Assembly (NCBI GenBank): GCA_945868935.1
Contig: CAMBNE010000058.1
Coordinates: 1 to 6,659, forward strand
Direction of reading: 5' to 3'
DNA: 6,659 nt
DNA from: an uncultured Clostridia bacterium
GTDB lineage: Bacteria > Bacillota > Clostridia > Oscillospirales > Acutalibacteraceae
Shown piece by piece: positions 1 through 6,424 of the stretch (positions are counted from its first letter, which is position 1; each line of letters opens with the position of its first letter). The position numbers and the translations under genes were made by a program. Under the pieces are notes generated by a model. The model saw only the letters and a list, made by a program, of their open reading frames with translations, made no database searches and had not been told where the DNA came from.

Positions 1-516
1 ACCGAGGATATTGTTACTGCGCTTGAAATTCTCGGACAGAGCCCCGTTAACGCTTTCTACATTGTTGACAGCTACGGCGCACTCTATCCCGAGGAGTCAA
101 GAAGGCTTGCAGATCTTTACTGCTCGATTGCCGACAAGTATAACAAGGCTGTCGGAATTCACGCACACAACAACCAGCAGCTTGCTTTTGCAAACACAAT
201 CGAGGCTATGACTCAGGGCGCAAGCTACCTTGACGCTACCGTTGACGGAATGGGCAGAGGTGCAGGCAACTGCGCACTCGAGCTCTTGCTCGGTTTCCTC
301 AAGAATCCGAAGTATAAGGTTACACCGATTCTCAAAATTATTGAGGAGCATACGCATAAGCTTAAGGCTGAGGGCGTAAAATGGGGGTATGACATTCCCT
401 ATATGCTTACAGGTCAGTTCAACACTCACCCCCGTCCTGCAATTTCGTTTGTAAAGGACGACAGACAGGATTATTCACGCTTCAGCAACGAGCTTTTTGA
501 TATAATCAATTCATAA
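1..516 (+). CDS. DRE-TIM metallolyase (aldolase catalytic domain protein), 3' part
   Basis: This is the C-terminal 171 residues of a protein open from the first base in frame 1; the start lies outside the window. It resembles the HMGL-like/DRE-TIM metallolyase fold, closest by eye to 4-hydroxy-2-oxovalerate aldolase (DmpG-type) and to the 'aldolase catalytic domain' proteins common in clostridia. The visible marks are the HAH metal-binding motif (fragment residues 54-56, followed by NNQQLAFANT) and the glycine-rich segment DATVDGMGRGAGN (about residues 76-88). In this family the two histidines hold a divalent metal that activates a pyruvate-type enolate. The N-terminal DRE motif that would settle the class is not in the window. 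An isopropylmalate or citramalate synthase is less likely, because the region after the barrel is short and no LeuA dimer domain is present. The substrate is unknown and no aldehyde dehydrogenase partner is visible downstream. The enzyme should be cytosolic. Confidence 0.8.
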   Translation, partial: TEDIVTALEILGQSPVNAFYIVDSYGALYPEESRRLADLYCSIADKYNKAVGIHAHNNQQLAFANTIEAMTQGASYLDATVDGMGRGAGNCALELLLGFLKNPKYKVTPILKIIEEHTHKLKAEGVKWGYDIPYMLTGQFNTHPRPAISFVKDDRQDYSRFSNELFDIINS

Positions 517-584
517 AGGGTAAAAATGTTTTCGTAGTACTGTGTAAAACCTAGAAAATATACACAAGTCTTAAGTGAAAAAGT

Positions 585-661
585 GTAGGGAACAGTCTTG
601 ACTGTTCCGCCGGATTAATGCTAATCTTTTGGAAATCGGAACGGTCAAGACCGTTCCCTAC
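585..661. repeat. REP/BIME-like nested inverted repeat 1 (GTAG ... CTAC)
   Basis: Two 25-nt arms (585-609 and 637-661) are inverted copies with 23 of 25 positions matching, separated by 27 nt. Each arm is itself a hairpin. The left arm is GTAG (585-588), then GGAACAGTC / TT / GACTGTTCC (589-608). The right arm is GGAACGGTC / AA / GACCGTTCC (638-657), then CTAC (658-661). The two differences between arms are an A-T pair in one hairpin and a G-C pair in the other, so both 9-bp stems stay perfect while the long stem carries an A-C mismatch and a G-U wobble. GTAG next to an imperfectly conserved hairpin, in head-on pairs, is the known layout of REP/BIME elements mobilised by RAYT (TnpA-REP) proteins. 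Assignment to that class is inferred from layout only, and no transposase gene is in the window. Confidence 0.75.
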
Positions 662-662
662 A

Positions 663-690
663 TTGTTTATAGTACAAACGTTGATATAAT
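663..690 (+). promoter_or_regulatory. Candidate promoter for pyrF
   Basis: A perfect TATAAT -10 box at 685-690 sits 16 nt after a poor -35 box, TTGTTT (663-668), which matches the consensus only at TTG. It lies directly next to the right end of the repeat and would give a pyrF leader of about 135 nt. It is the best candidate in the gap, but the weak -35 keeps it uncertain. Confidence 0.35.
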
Positions 691-832
691 AGGTCACGTT
701 TTATAAATTATACGGAATAGAAGAAGTAAAAGGGAATCTTGCGTTAGATTTAGAAAAATGTATGACTCCTGAGATACCGAGGTATAGTTTCTATCCGACT
801 TATATAACGGACTAAAAAAGGAGAGTATAAAA

Positions 833-1768
833 ATGGCATTTGACAGACTTATTGAAAAAATCGTGAAAATGCAGAATCCTACAGTTGCAGGTCTTGACCC
901 GAAGCTCGACTATGTTCCTGCTTCAATCAAGGAGGCTTGCTTTGCAAAATACGGAAAGACTCTTGACGGAGCGGCTGCGGCACTCTTTGAGTTCAACAAG
1001 GCGCTGATTGATTCGCTTTGCGACATTGTTCCGGCAATCAAGCCACAGGCTGCATATTATGAAATGTACGGCTGGCAGGGCGTAAAGGCACTCTGCGATA
1101 CGATAGCATACGCAAAGTCAAAGGGAATGTTCGTAATCACAGACGGCAAGCGCAACGACATAGGCACAACAATGGAGGCTTACGCAACGGCTCACCTCGG
1201 CACAACCGACGTTGCAGGCGAGCAGCTTGACGCTTTCGGCGCTGACGTACTCACGGTAAACGGCTACCTCGGAACTGACGGTATCAAGCCGCTTGCGAGC
1301 GTTTGCAGTGAAAAGGATAAGGGCATTTTCGTGCTTGTAAAGACATCTAACCCGAGCTCAGGCGAGCTTCAGGATATGAAGCTTGACACTGACGAAACCG
1401 TTTACGAGCATATGGGCAGAATGTGCGAGAGCTGGGGAGAGGAGCTTACGGGCAAGTACGGCTACTCGGCTGTCGGCGCAGTTGTCGGCGCAACCTATCC
1501 CGAACAGCTCAGGGAGATGAGAGCAAAGCTTCCGCACACCTTCTTCCTCGTTCCCGGCTACGGCGCACAGGGCGGCGGTGCAGAGGACGTTAAAAATGCG
1601 TTTGATGAAAACGGCCTCGGCGCAATCATCAATTCAAGCCGAGGTATTATGTGTGCATGGAAAAAGCAGAACCTTACGGAAGAGGATTTTGCACAGGCTG
1701 CACGTACTGAGGCAATCAGAATGAGAGATGAAATTATCACTGCAATCGGCGAAATTACGGTTGGCTGA
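833..1768 (+). CDS. pyrF: Orotidine 5'-phosphate decarboxylase, type 2
   Basis: The 311-residue protein catalyses the last step of de novo UMP synthesis, OMP to UMP plus CO2, in the cytosol. Family marks are GLDPKLD near the N-terminus (D22), the catalytic signature DGKRNDIG (D104, K106, D109, fitting DxKxxDI), VKTSNPSS, the phosphate-loop-like VPGYGAQGGG (V240-G249) and NSSRGIM with the likely phosphate-binding R270. About 310 residues and the long insertions identify the larger type 2 form (PyrF_sub2, like the UMP synthase/mycobacterial group) rather than the 230-residue E. coli type. The ATG at 833 is preceded by AAGGAG at good spacing (about 819-824). No other pyr gene adjoins it, so it seems separated from the rest of the pyrimidine pathway. 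An acyltransferase gene begins 4 nt after its stop and may be translationally coupled. Confidence 0.95.
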   Translation: MAFDRLIEKIVKMQNPTVAGLDPKLDYVPASIKEACFAKYGKTLDGAAAALFEFNKALIDSLCDIVPAIKPQAAYYEMYGWQGVKALCDTIAYAKSKGMFVITDGKRNDIGTTMEAYATAHLGTTDVAGEQLDAFGADVLTVNGYLGTDGIKPLASVCSEKDKGIFVLVKTSNPSSGELQDMKLDTDETVYEHMGRMCESWGEELTGKYGYSAVGAVVGATYPEQLREMRAKLPHTFFLVPGYGAQGGGAEDVKNAFDENGLGAIINSSRGIMCAWKKQNLTEEDFAQAARTEAIRMRDEIITAIGEITVG

Positions 1769-1772
1769 TTGT

Positions 1773-2846
1773 ATGGACAGCGTTAAAACTATTGAATCGG
1801 CTGATAATCAGCGAATCGGCTACCTTGACTCGGTTAAGGGAATTGCCGTTCTGATTGTAGTGTTTTATCATATTGAGGCAAACTGGAATTCGCTGCTGAC
1901 AAAATGGTACACACCGTTTATGCTGGCTGTTTTCTTCTGCGTAAGCGGTATGCTGCTTGACGTGAACAGGGAGAAAAGAAAGGAAAAGACGCTTAAGGAG
2001 ATTATTATAAAAGACGCTAAAAGTCTTTTGTATCCTTACTTTACCTTTTCGGCTCTGATTATACTTGTTCTGGCTCTCAGGGGTGAGTCGCCGCGCTATC
2101 TGCTCAGTGCCGTTATTTATACGGTTTCGTTATGCGGCTACGGTGCTCCTTGGTTTTTCCCTGCGTTGTTTTTGTCAAAAATCGTCTTTACGCTGATTGA
2201 GCGGCATATAAAAAAGAAGTCGGTGCTTTTGCTGATAATTGCATTCTTTATTGCCTGCGTTTCTTTCGTGACGATTTTTATAAACGGCAACCCGATTTTT
2301 AACACCTCGGTACCTATGAAATTGCTGAGGCAGACTGCGTATATGCTGCTGAGAATTTCGTTGGGAACAACATTCCTGTTTGTCGGATATTATTTTAACA
2401 GGGTGATAAACGATAAATATTTCACCGAAAATCAGGTGAAAGTTACGGTCATTTCAATAATTCTGTTTTTTGTCAATTTTATTCCGAGCAGCTTTAACAG
2501 GAACATTGATATCCGAGGCGGAGTCGGAAATCCGCTTATATATTTTCTGACGGCTCTTGTCGGCTCGCTGACTCTGATAATAATCTGCAAGGCGTTTTGT
2601 GATAGGTGCAGGGTACTGCAATTTTTCGGCAGAAACTCGATTATAATTTTCTGCACTCATTCAACGCTTGGCGTAATCTATATGATTCGCCTTTTGTGCT
2701 ATCATCTGTTCGGAATCAGCAGCAACGGTTATCCCGAGGTATTGCTGTTCTTCGTTCTGGTTATGGCGGTTGAAATAATTATGGTGTTTGTGATTAACAG
2801 ATTTCTGCCGTTTCTGGTTAATATTCCGTCATTCAAAAGAAAATAA
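1773..2846 (+). CDS. Acyltransferase 3 family integral membrane protein
   Basis: From the ATG at 1773 the product is 357 residues, highly hydrophobic, with about ten possible membrane helices. It fits the acyltransferase-3 family (OafA/WecH/fucose 4-O-acetylase-like), which moves acetyl or other acyl groups onto cell-surface sugars. Supporting segments are YLDSVKGIAVLIVVFYH (17-33), FFCVSGMLL (54-62), APWFFPALFLSK (125-136) and the late FFGRNSIIIFCTHS with H296. The family's R-X10-H motif appears as K22-X10-H33, and Lys here is also familiar from fucose-acetylase-like members. The frame is open from an ATG at 1728 inside pyrF. I prefer 1773 because the family normally starts shortly before the YLD segment and because it lies just after the pyrF stop. 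Neither start has a good ribosome binding site, which suggests coupling to pyrF. It uses CTG and TTG leucine codons more freely than serC or serA, consistent with lower expression or a different history. The substrate cannot be read from the sequence. Confidence 0.85.
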   Translation: MDSVKTIESADNQRIGYLDSVKGIAVLIVVFYHIEANWNSLLTKWYTPFMLAVFFCVSGMLLDVNREKRKEKTLKEIIIKDAKSLLYPYFTFSALIILVLALRGESPRYLLSAVIYTVSLCGYGAPWFFPALFLSKIVFTLIERHIKKKSVLLLIIAFFIACVSFVTIFINGNPIFNTSVPMKLLRQTAYMLLRISLGTTFLFVGYYFNRVINDKYFTENQVKVTVISIILFFVNFIPSSFNRNIDIRGGVGNPLIYFLTALVGSLTLIIICKAFCDRCRVLQFFGRNSIIIFCTHSTLGVIYMIRLLCYHLFGISSNGYPEVLLFFVLVMAVEIIMVFVINRFLPFLVNIPSFKRK

Positions 2847-2905
2847 TTTTGGCGAAATCACTATATAATCAATTTATTTTTCTATGTACAAATTCGCCGT
2901 TATTG

Positions 2906-2934
2906 TTGACTTTGTTAAAATATAGGCGTATAAT
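2906..2934 (+). promoter_or_regulatory. Strong sigma-A type promoter for serC-serA
   Basis: TTGACT (2906-2911) and a perfect TATAAT (2929-2934) are separated by exactly 17 nt, which predicts a transcript start near 2941. This is 84 nt before the serC start and within the 178-bp gap after the acyltransferase gene, so the serine genes are probably a separate transcription unit. Confidence 0.85.
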
Positions 2935-2951
2935 TTAAATGTTAAACTATA

Positions 2952-2978
2952 GGCAATGCTGTATAAAAATGCGTTGCC
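2952..2978 (+). promoter_or_regulatory. Hairpin in the serC leader
   Basis: GGCAATGC (2952-2959) pairs with GCGTTGCC (2971-2978), giving an 8-bp stem with one G-U pair and an 11-nt A/U-rich loop. It would lie about 11 nt from the predicted 5' end of the serC transcript. A run of U does not follow directly, so it is not a plain terminator. It may protect the mRNA 5' end or be part of a larger control structure. I recognise no known riboswitch or T-box here. Confidence 0.4.
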
Positions 2979-3024
2979 GAAAATAATTAAAAATTCTTTA
3001 AATAAATCAAGGGAGATTTTAGAC

Positions 3025-4110
3025 ATGGCAAGAGTTTACAATTTTTCTGCAGGTCCGTCAATGTTACCTGAGTCTGTTCTTAAAAAAGCAGCGGCTGAAA
3101 TGCTCGACTACGAGGGCAGCGGCCAGAGCGTAATGGAGATGTCGCACCGCTCAAAAATTTACGGTACAATTATTGAGGGCGCAGAGGCTCTTTTAAGAGA
3201 GGTTATGAATATCCCCGACAACTACAAGGTACTTTTCCTTCAGGGCGGCGCTTCAACACAGTTTGCTGCAATTCCTATGAACCTTATGACAAAAAGCGGT
3301 AAGGCTGACTATGTAATCACAGGTCAGTGGGCTAAAAAGGCTCACGCAGAGGCTGCTCGTTACGGCGAGGCTAATGTTGTCGCTTCTTCGGCTGACAAGA
3401 CATTCTCATACATACCCAAGCTTGATCCTTCGACCTTTACAAAGGACGCTGATTATTTTTACATTTGTATGAACAATACTATCTACGGCACAGTATATAA
3501 CGAGCTTCCCGATACAGGCGATGTTCCGCTTGTTGCAGATATTTCTTCCTGCATTCTTTCAAGACCTATCGACGTTTCTAAGTTCGGTGTTCTTTATGCA
3601 GGTGCACAGAAGAATATGGCTCCCGCCGGTCTTACTGTTGTTATCGTTCGTGAGGACTTAATCGGCAACGCTATGGACATTACTCCTACAATGCTCAACT
3701 GGAAAACTCACGCTGATAACGGTTCAATGTTCAACACTCCGCCCTGCTACACAATCTATATTGCTAAACTCGTTTTAGAATGGATTAAAAATGAAGTCGG
3801 CGGTCTTGACAAGATGTATGAGCTGAACAAGAAGAAGGCTGACCTCCTTTACGGTTTCCTCGACAGCTCCGAAATGTTCAAGGGCACAGTTGTTCCCGAG
3901 GACCGTTCGCTTATGAACGTTCCGTTTGTAACGGGCGACGCTGACCTCGACGCAAAATTTGTTAAGGAAGCAACAGACGCTGGCTTTGTAAATATCAAGG
4001 GTCACCGCAGTGTAGGCGGTATGAGAGCTTCAATCTACAACGCTATGCCTTATGAGGGCGTTGAAAAGCTCGTTGAGTTTATGAAGAAATTTGAGGCTGA
4101 AAATAAATAA
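3025..4110 (+). CDS. serC: Phosphoserine aminotransferase
   Basis: The 361-residue PLP enzyme converts 3-phosphohydroxypyruvate plus glutamate to O-phosphoserine, the second step of serine synthesis in the cytosol. The start MARVYNFSAGPSMLP is the typical SerC N-terminus. GGASTQF (PLP phosphate-binding loop), the GQWAKKAHAEA segment and GAQKNMAPAGL, with the Schiff-base lysine at K196, are all present. The length matches the usual 360 residues. The frame is open upstream to an ATG at 2956, but that extension has no ribosome binding site and adds residues foreign to the family. The ATG at 3025 has AAGGGAG (3009-3015) nine bases upstream, so I chose it. It is driven by the strong promoter at 2906-2934. 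serA, the preceding step of the pathway, follows 153 nt downstream in the same direction, with a REP/BIME-like repeat in between. Confidence 0.96.
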   Translation: MARVYNFSAGPSMLPESVLKKAAAEMLDYEGSGQSVMEMSHRSKIYGTIIEGAEALLREVMNIPDNYKVLFLQGGASTQFAAIPMNLMTKSGKADYVITGQWAKKAHAEAARYGEANVVASSADKTFSYIPKLDPSTFTKDADYFYICMNNTIYGTVYNELPDTGDVPLVADISSCILSRPIDVSKFGVLYAGAQKNMAPAGLTVVIVREDLIGNAMDITPTMLNWKTHADNGSMFNTPPCYTIYIAKLVLEWIKNEVGGLDKMYELNKKKADLLYGFLDSSEMFKGTVVPEDRSLMNVPFVTGDADLDAKFVKEATDAGFVNIKGHRSVGGMRASIYNAMPYEGVEKLVEFMKKFEAENK

Positions 4111-4121
4111 TTATATTTTTC

Positions 4122-4204
4122 GTAGCGAGCGACGCCCTCGTCGCTCAATTGGTTACAACGACGTGTGATTTATTATAGTGAGCGACGAGGGCGTCGCTCG
4201 CTAC
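4122..4204. repeat. REP/BIME-like nested inverted repeat 2 (GTAG ... CTAC), between serC and serA
   Basis: Arms 4122-4147 and 4179-4204 are perfect 26-nt inverted copies around a 31-nt centre. Each arm is itself a hairpin. The left arm is GTAG (4122-4125), C, then GAGCGACG / CCCT / CGTCGCTC (4127-4146). The right arm is GAGCGACG / AGGG / CGTCGCTC (4180-4199), G, then CTAC (4201-4204). The layout is the same as in the repeat at 585-661, but the stem sequence is unrelated and much richer in GC. It begins 11 nt after the serC stop. In RNA it could fold as two small hairpins or one 26-bp stem. Either form could shield the serC message from 3' decay or partly stop transcription before serA. No U-run follows immediately, so full termination is doubtful. 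Confidence 0.8.
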
Positions 4205-4263
4205 AATGTATTTTTGAATGTTTCATCATACGCCCAAACATATATTAAAAAGGATTGATTACA

Positions 4264-5418
4264 ATGTTCAATATTCTGACATTAAATAAAATTTCAAGCA
4301 TCGGCACAAGCCGTCTTGGCGAAAACTACACCTACGGCGACGACGTTCAGAATCCCGATGCAGTGCTCGTAAGAAGTGCTTCAATGCACGAAATGGAGTT
4401 TGACAGCAACCTCCTCGCAATTGCAAGAGCAGGTGCAGGCACAAACAACATTCCCAAGGACAAGTGCTCCGAGCAGGGCATAGTTGTTTTCAACACTCCC
4501 GGTGCTAACGCAAACGCAGTTAAAGAGCTTGTTATTGCAGGTATGCTCCTTTCTTCAAGAAAGATTACAGAGGGTATCGACTGGGCAAAAACACTCAAGG
4601 GCAACGGCGACGCTGTCGGCAAAATGGTTGAAAAGGGCAAGAGCCAGTTTGTAGGTCCCGAGCTCAAGGGCAAAACTCTCGGCGTAATCGGACTCGGTGC
4701 AATCGGTATTCTTGTTGCTAACTGCGCAGTTGCTCTCGGTATGAGCGTTGTCGGCTTTGACCCGTTTATGTCTGTTCCCAACGCTTTAAGACTTGACCCC
4801 GCTGTTAAGCTTATGAAGAGCAACGAGGAAGTTATGGTGAACTGCGATTACCTCACAATCCACGTTCCGCTTACTCCCGATACAAAGGATCTCGTTGACG
4901 CTGATATGATTGCAAAGATGAGAGACGGCGTTCGCATTCTCAACTTCAGCCGTGACGGTCTTGTAAATTCAACAGCAGTTCTTGAAGCTCTTAAGAGCGG
5001 CAAGGTTGCAAAGTATGTTACCGACTTCGGTACAGACGATATTCTCGGCGAGGAGAACGTAATCTGTATGCCCCACCTCGGCGCATCAACTCCCGAAAGT
5101 GAAGAAAACTGCGCTGTTATGGCTTGCGACCAGGTTATGGAGTACCTCGAAAACGGCAATATCATCAACTCTGTAAACTATCCTGCAATTTCACTTGCAA
5201 GAACAAGCGAGGGTGATACACGTTTCTGCGTGATGCACAAGAACGTTCCCGAGCTTCTCAAGAAGGTTCTTACAGAAATCAGCGGCAACGTTGAAAATAT
5301 GCTCTCAAAGAGCAGAGGCGACTATGCTTACACAATCATTGACGTTGCCGGCGCAGACAAGGCTGATGCTGACAAGATTTCAGCAGTTGACGGCGTTATC
5401 AGAGTGAGAGTTATCTGA
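4264..5418 (+). CDS. serA: D-3-phosphoglycerate dehydrogenase, ACT-domain form
   Basis: The 384-residue enzyme oxidises 3-phosphoglycerate to 3-phosphohydroxypyruvate with NAD, the first committed step of serine synthesis. It shows an N-terminal substrate domain (AGAGTNNIP near residues 57-65), the Rossmann motif GLGAIG (143-148), NFSRDGLVN with catalytic R230, and MPHLGAS with catalytic H271. A C-terminal ACT domain (about 319-384, KNVPELL...SKSRGDYAYTIIDV) usually senses serine in this family. By spacing from R230, the position of the family's catalytic Glu is D259 here. The loop between R230 and H271 (41 residues) is shorter than in E. coli SerA, and the ACT domain is also slightly short. 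The ATG at 4264 has AAAGGA (about 4248-4253) ten bases upstream. The in-frame TTG at 4255 overlaps that site and is unlikely. There is no good promoter of its own, so it probably shares the serC transcript. SerB is not nearby. Confidence 0.95.
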   Translation: MFNILTLNKISSIGTSRLGENYTYGDDVQNPDAVLVRSASMHEMEFDSNLLAIARAGAGTNNIPKDKCSEQGIVVFNTPGANANAVKELVIAGMLLSSRKITEGIDWAKTLKGNGDAVGKMVEKGKSQFVGPELKGKTLGVIGLGAIGILVANCAVALGMSVVGFDPFMSVPNALRLDPAVKLMKSNEEVMVNCDYLTIHVPLTPDTKDLVDADMIAKMRDGVRILNFSRDGLVNSTAVLEALKSGKVAKYVTDFGTDDILGEENVICMPHLGASTPESEENCAVMACDQVMEYLENGNIINSVNYPAISLARTSEGDTRFCVMHKNVPELLKKVLTEISGNVENMLSKSRGDYAYTIIDVAGADKADADKISAVDGVIRVRVI

Positions 5419-5452
5419 TTTTAACGTGACATTAAATAAAACACATAAAATT

Positions 5453-5483
5453 ACGGCGGCTTCATTGCGAAGCCGCCGTTTTT
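5453..5483. terminator. Intrinsic terminator after serA, probably bidirectional
   Basis: ACGGCGGCTTC (5453-5463) pairs perfectly with its inverse (5469-5479), an 11-bp GC-rich stem with a 5-nt loop, followed on the plus strand by a run of five T (5479-5483). It starts 35 nt after the serA stop. On the minus strand the stem is followed by TAATTTTATG, a weaker U-rich tail, so it may also stop the convergent membrane-protein gene, whose stop codon is 20 nt away. Confidence 0.92.
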
Positions 5484-5502
5484 GCAGTTGATAATATTTT
5501 TC

Positions 5503-6324
5503 TTATATCATCTTAAATCTAATCATATGGTGTTCGAGCATTTTTGCAAGGTTGTCAAAGTAACAGCCTGTTACGCTTAAGGACAGGAATAGCAGAATAC
5601 CGAGAACAATATATATTGCTGAAATCGCAATTGCTCCTCCTGCTCCGAGTACACTTGAAAGCGGATTAAACATAAATATGACTAAAGCGATAATCGCTAT
5701 AGCGGAGAGAATTGCGATTACAAAAAGGAATGTGCAATATCCACGAAGAAGATTGGGCTTGTTTTCCTTAAGGCTTTCCTTTGTTGCCTGATCAACTTCC
5801 TTTTGGCTGACAATCTGGAGCAAATCAGCGAAAGCCTTGTATTTTGCATAATAAACTATGTAGGTCAGAACAAGTGAAAGTAAAGAAATTGCGATAGGTA
5901 TAACAGGTAAGCAAATAAATGCCTGTTTTTCAATTGAAGCACTGATTATTGTGGCAATTATTACAATAGCTTGTAAAAATAAAGTGATGTAGAAAATAAC
6001 AGAGCCGTAGCCTTTGTAAAACTTTGCAGGGAGTACGAAAGACTTCTTTTCAAAAGGATACATTGAATTGCTGTCTTCGTATTCAATCATTTCTGCAAAG
6101 GTAAACATTGAGGAAAATTCAATGTAACTGAAAAATACAGAAATTAATGATACAATTACAACTAAAATCAATACTGCTGCTGAAAAACCGTTCAGAAAAG
6201 GAAAGTATTTTGACAGCATACTTGTTAATGAAAATCCTGAAATTATACTGCCGATAAACCCTAAAGCGGCAAATACCATAACGATAATTGAATAAACCTT
6301 GTAAATGATTGGTCTTGTGTACAT
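5503..6324 (-). CDS. Six-helix integral membrane protein of unknown function
   Basis: The 273-residue product has six clear hydrophobic segments, at about 10-31, 46-68, 107-129, 136-158, 196-219 and 230-252. They fall in three hairpin-like pairs joined by polar loops (69-106 and 159-195). The last loop is lysine-rich and charged (KEVDQATKESLKENKPN), and the C-terminus is short with LEHHMIRFKM. No catalytic, nucleotide-binding or transporter signature is evident and I do not recognise the family. The ATG at 6324 is preceded by AAGGAGA (6337-6331) at 6-nt spacing. An upstream in-frame ATG at 6360 has no such site and was not chosen. A perfect-consensus promoter lies 72-100 nt upstream, so strong or tightly regulated expression is plausible. 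The gene is divergent from an XRE-type regulator, which may control it, though this is inferred from position alone. Confidence 0.8.
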   Translation of the reverse strand: MYTRPIIYKVYSIIVMVFAALGFIGSIISGFSLTSMLSKYFPFLNGFSAAVLILVVIVSLISVFFSYIEFSSMFTFAEMIEYEDSNSMYPFEKKSFVLPAKFYKGYGSVIFYITLFLQAIVIIATIISASIEKQAFICLPVIPIAISLLSLVLTYIVYYAKYKAFADLLQIVSQKEVDQATKESLKENKPNLLRGYCTFLFVIAILSAIAIIALVIFMFNPLSSVLGAGGAIAISAIYIVLGILLFLSLSVTGCYFDNLAKMLEHHMIRFKMI

Positions 6325-6395
6325 ACAAATTCTCCTTAAAATAATTTGATAAACAAACACAGATAATTTATCGATATTTGTTCGTTTATGTATAT

Positions 6396-6424
6396 ATTAT
6401 ATATATAACTACAAATATTGTCAA
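6396..6424 (-). promoter_or_regulatory. Perfect-consensus promoter of the membrane-protein gene
   Basis: Read on the minus strand, TTGACA (6424-6419) and TATAAT (6401-6396) are both exact and are separated by 17 nt. The transcript should start near 6389, giving a leader of about 65 nt before the ATG at 6324. The -35 box lies within a small palindrome (6415-6427) shared with the divergent side. Confidence 0.85.

Larger units (their letters stand above)
517..832. other. 316-bp gap between the aldolase gene and pyrF
   Basis: No convincing gene is present on either strand. The main content is the nested-palindrome repeat at 585-661. Upstream of it, TGTGTA (541-546) and TACACA (561-566) form a weak 6-bp inverted repeat. 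Downstream are a candidate -10 box (685-690) and small overlapping palindromes at 774-794, just before the pyrF ribosome binding site. No classical stem-plus-U-run terminator follows the aldolase gene, so the repeat's hairpins are the only structure that could slow or end that transcript. Confidence 0.7.

Noticed and set aside
97..429. A 110-codon minus-strand frame inside the aldolase gene
   Set aside because: It is entirely antisense to a conserved metallolyase sequence and its product resembles no family. The plus frame is the real one.
585..661. CRISPR array or IS end
   Set aside because: There are only two inverted arms with one spacer, no direct-repeat series, and no transposase gene or clear target-site duplication beside it. 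A REP/BIME-like element fits better.
755..785. Possible PyrR-binding or pyr attenuator leader before pyrF
   Set aside because: ACTCCTGAGA recalls part of the PyrR-binding motif, but the conserved loop and GAGG pairing are not in place and no terminator follows. The resemblance is too weak to annotate.
2851..2898. Terminator after the acyltransferase gene
   Set aside because: GGCGAA (2851-2856) and TTCGCC (2893-2898) pair, but the stem is only 6 bp with a 36-nt loop and no U-run follows. It is not a credible intrinsic terminator.
2956..3024. Upstream in-frame start that would lengthen SerC by 23 residues
   Set aside because: The extension has no ribosome binding site and is not part of the family, whereas the ATG at 3025 has AAGGGAG nine bases upstream and the standard N-terminus.
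4205..4263. A separate promoter for serA
   Set aside because: TTGAAT (4214-4219) has no -10 box at usable spacing. The AT-rich TATATT (4241-4246) is 21 nt away and would start transcription on the ribosome binding site.
4347..4823. A 158-codon open frame on the minus strand inside serA
   Set aside because: It lies wholly within the well-supported serA gene, has a low-complexity translation rich in Ser, Pro and Ala, and no ribosome binding site. It is a shadow of serA codon bias.
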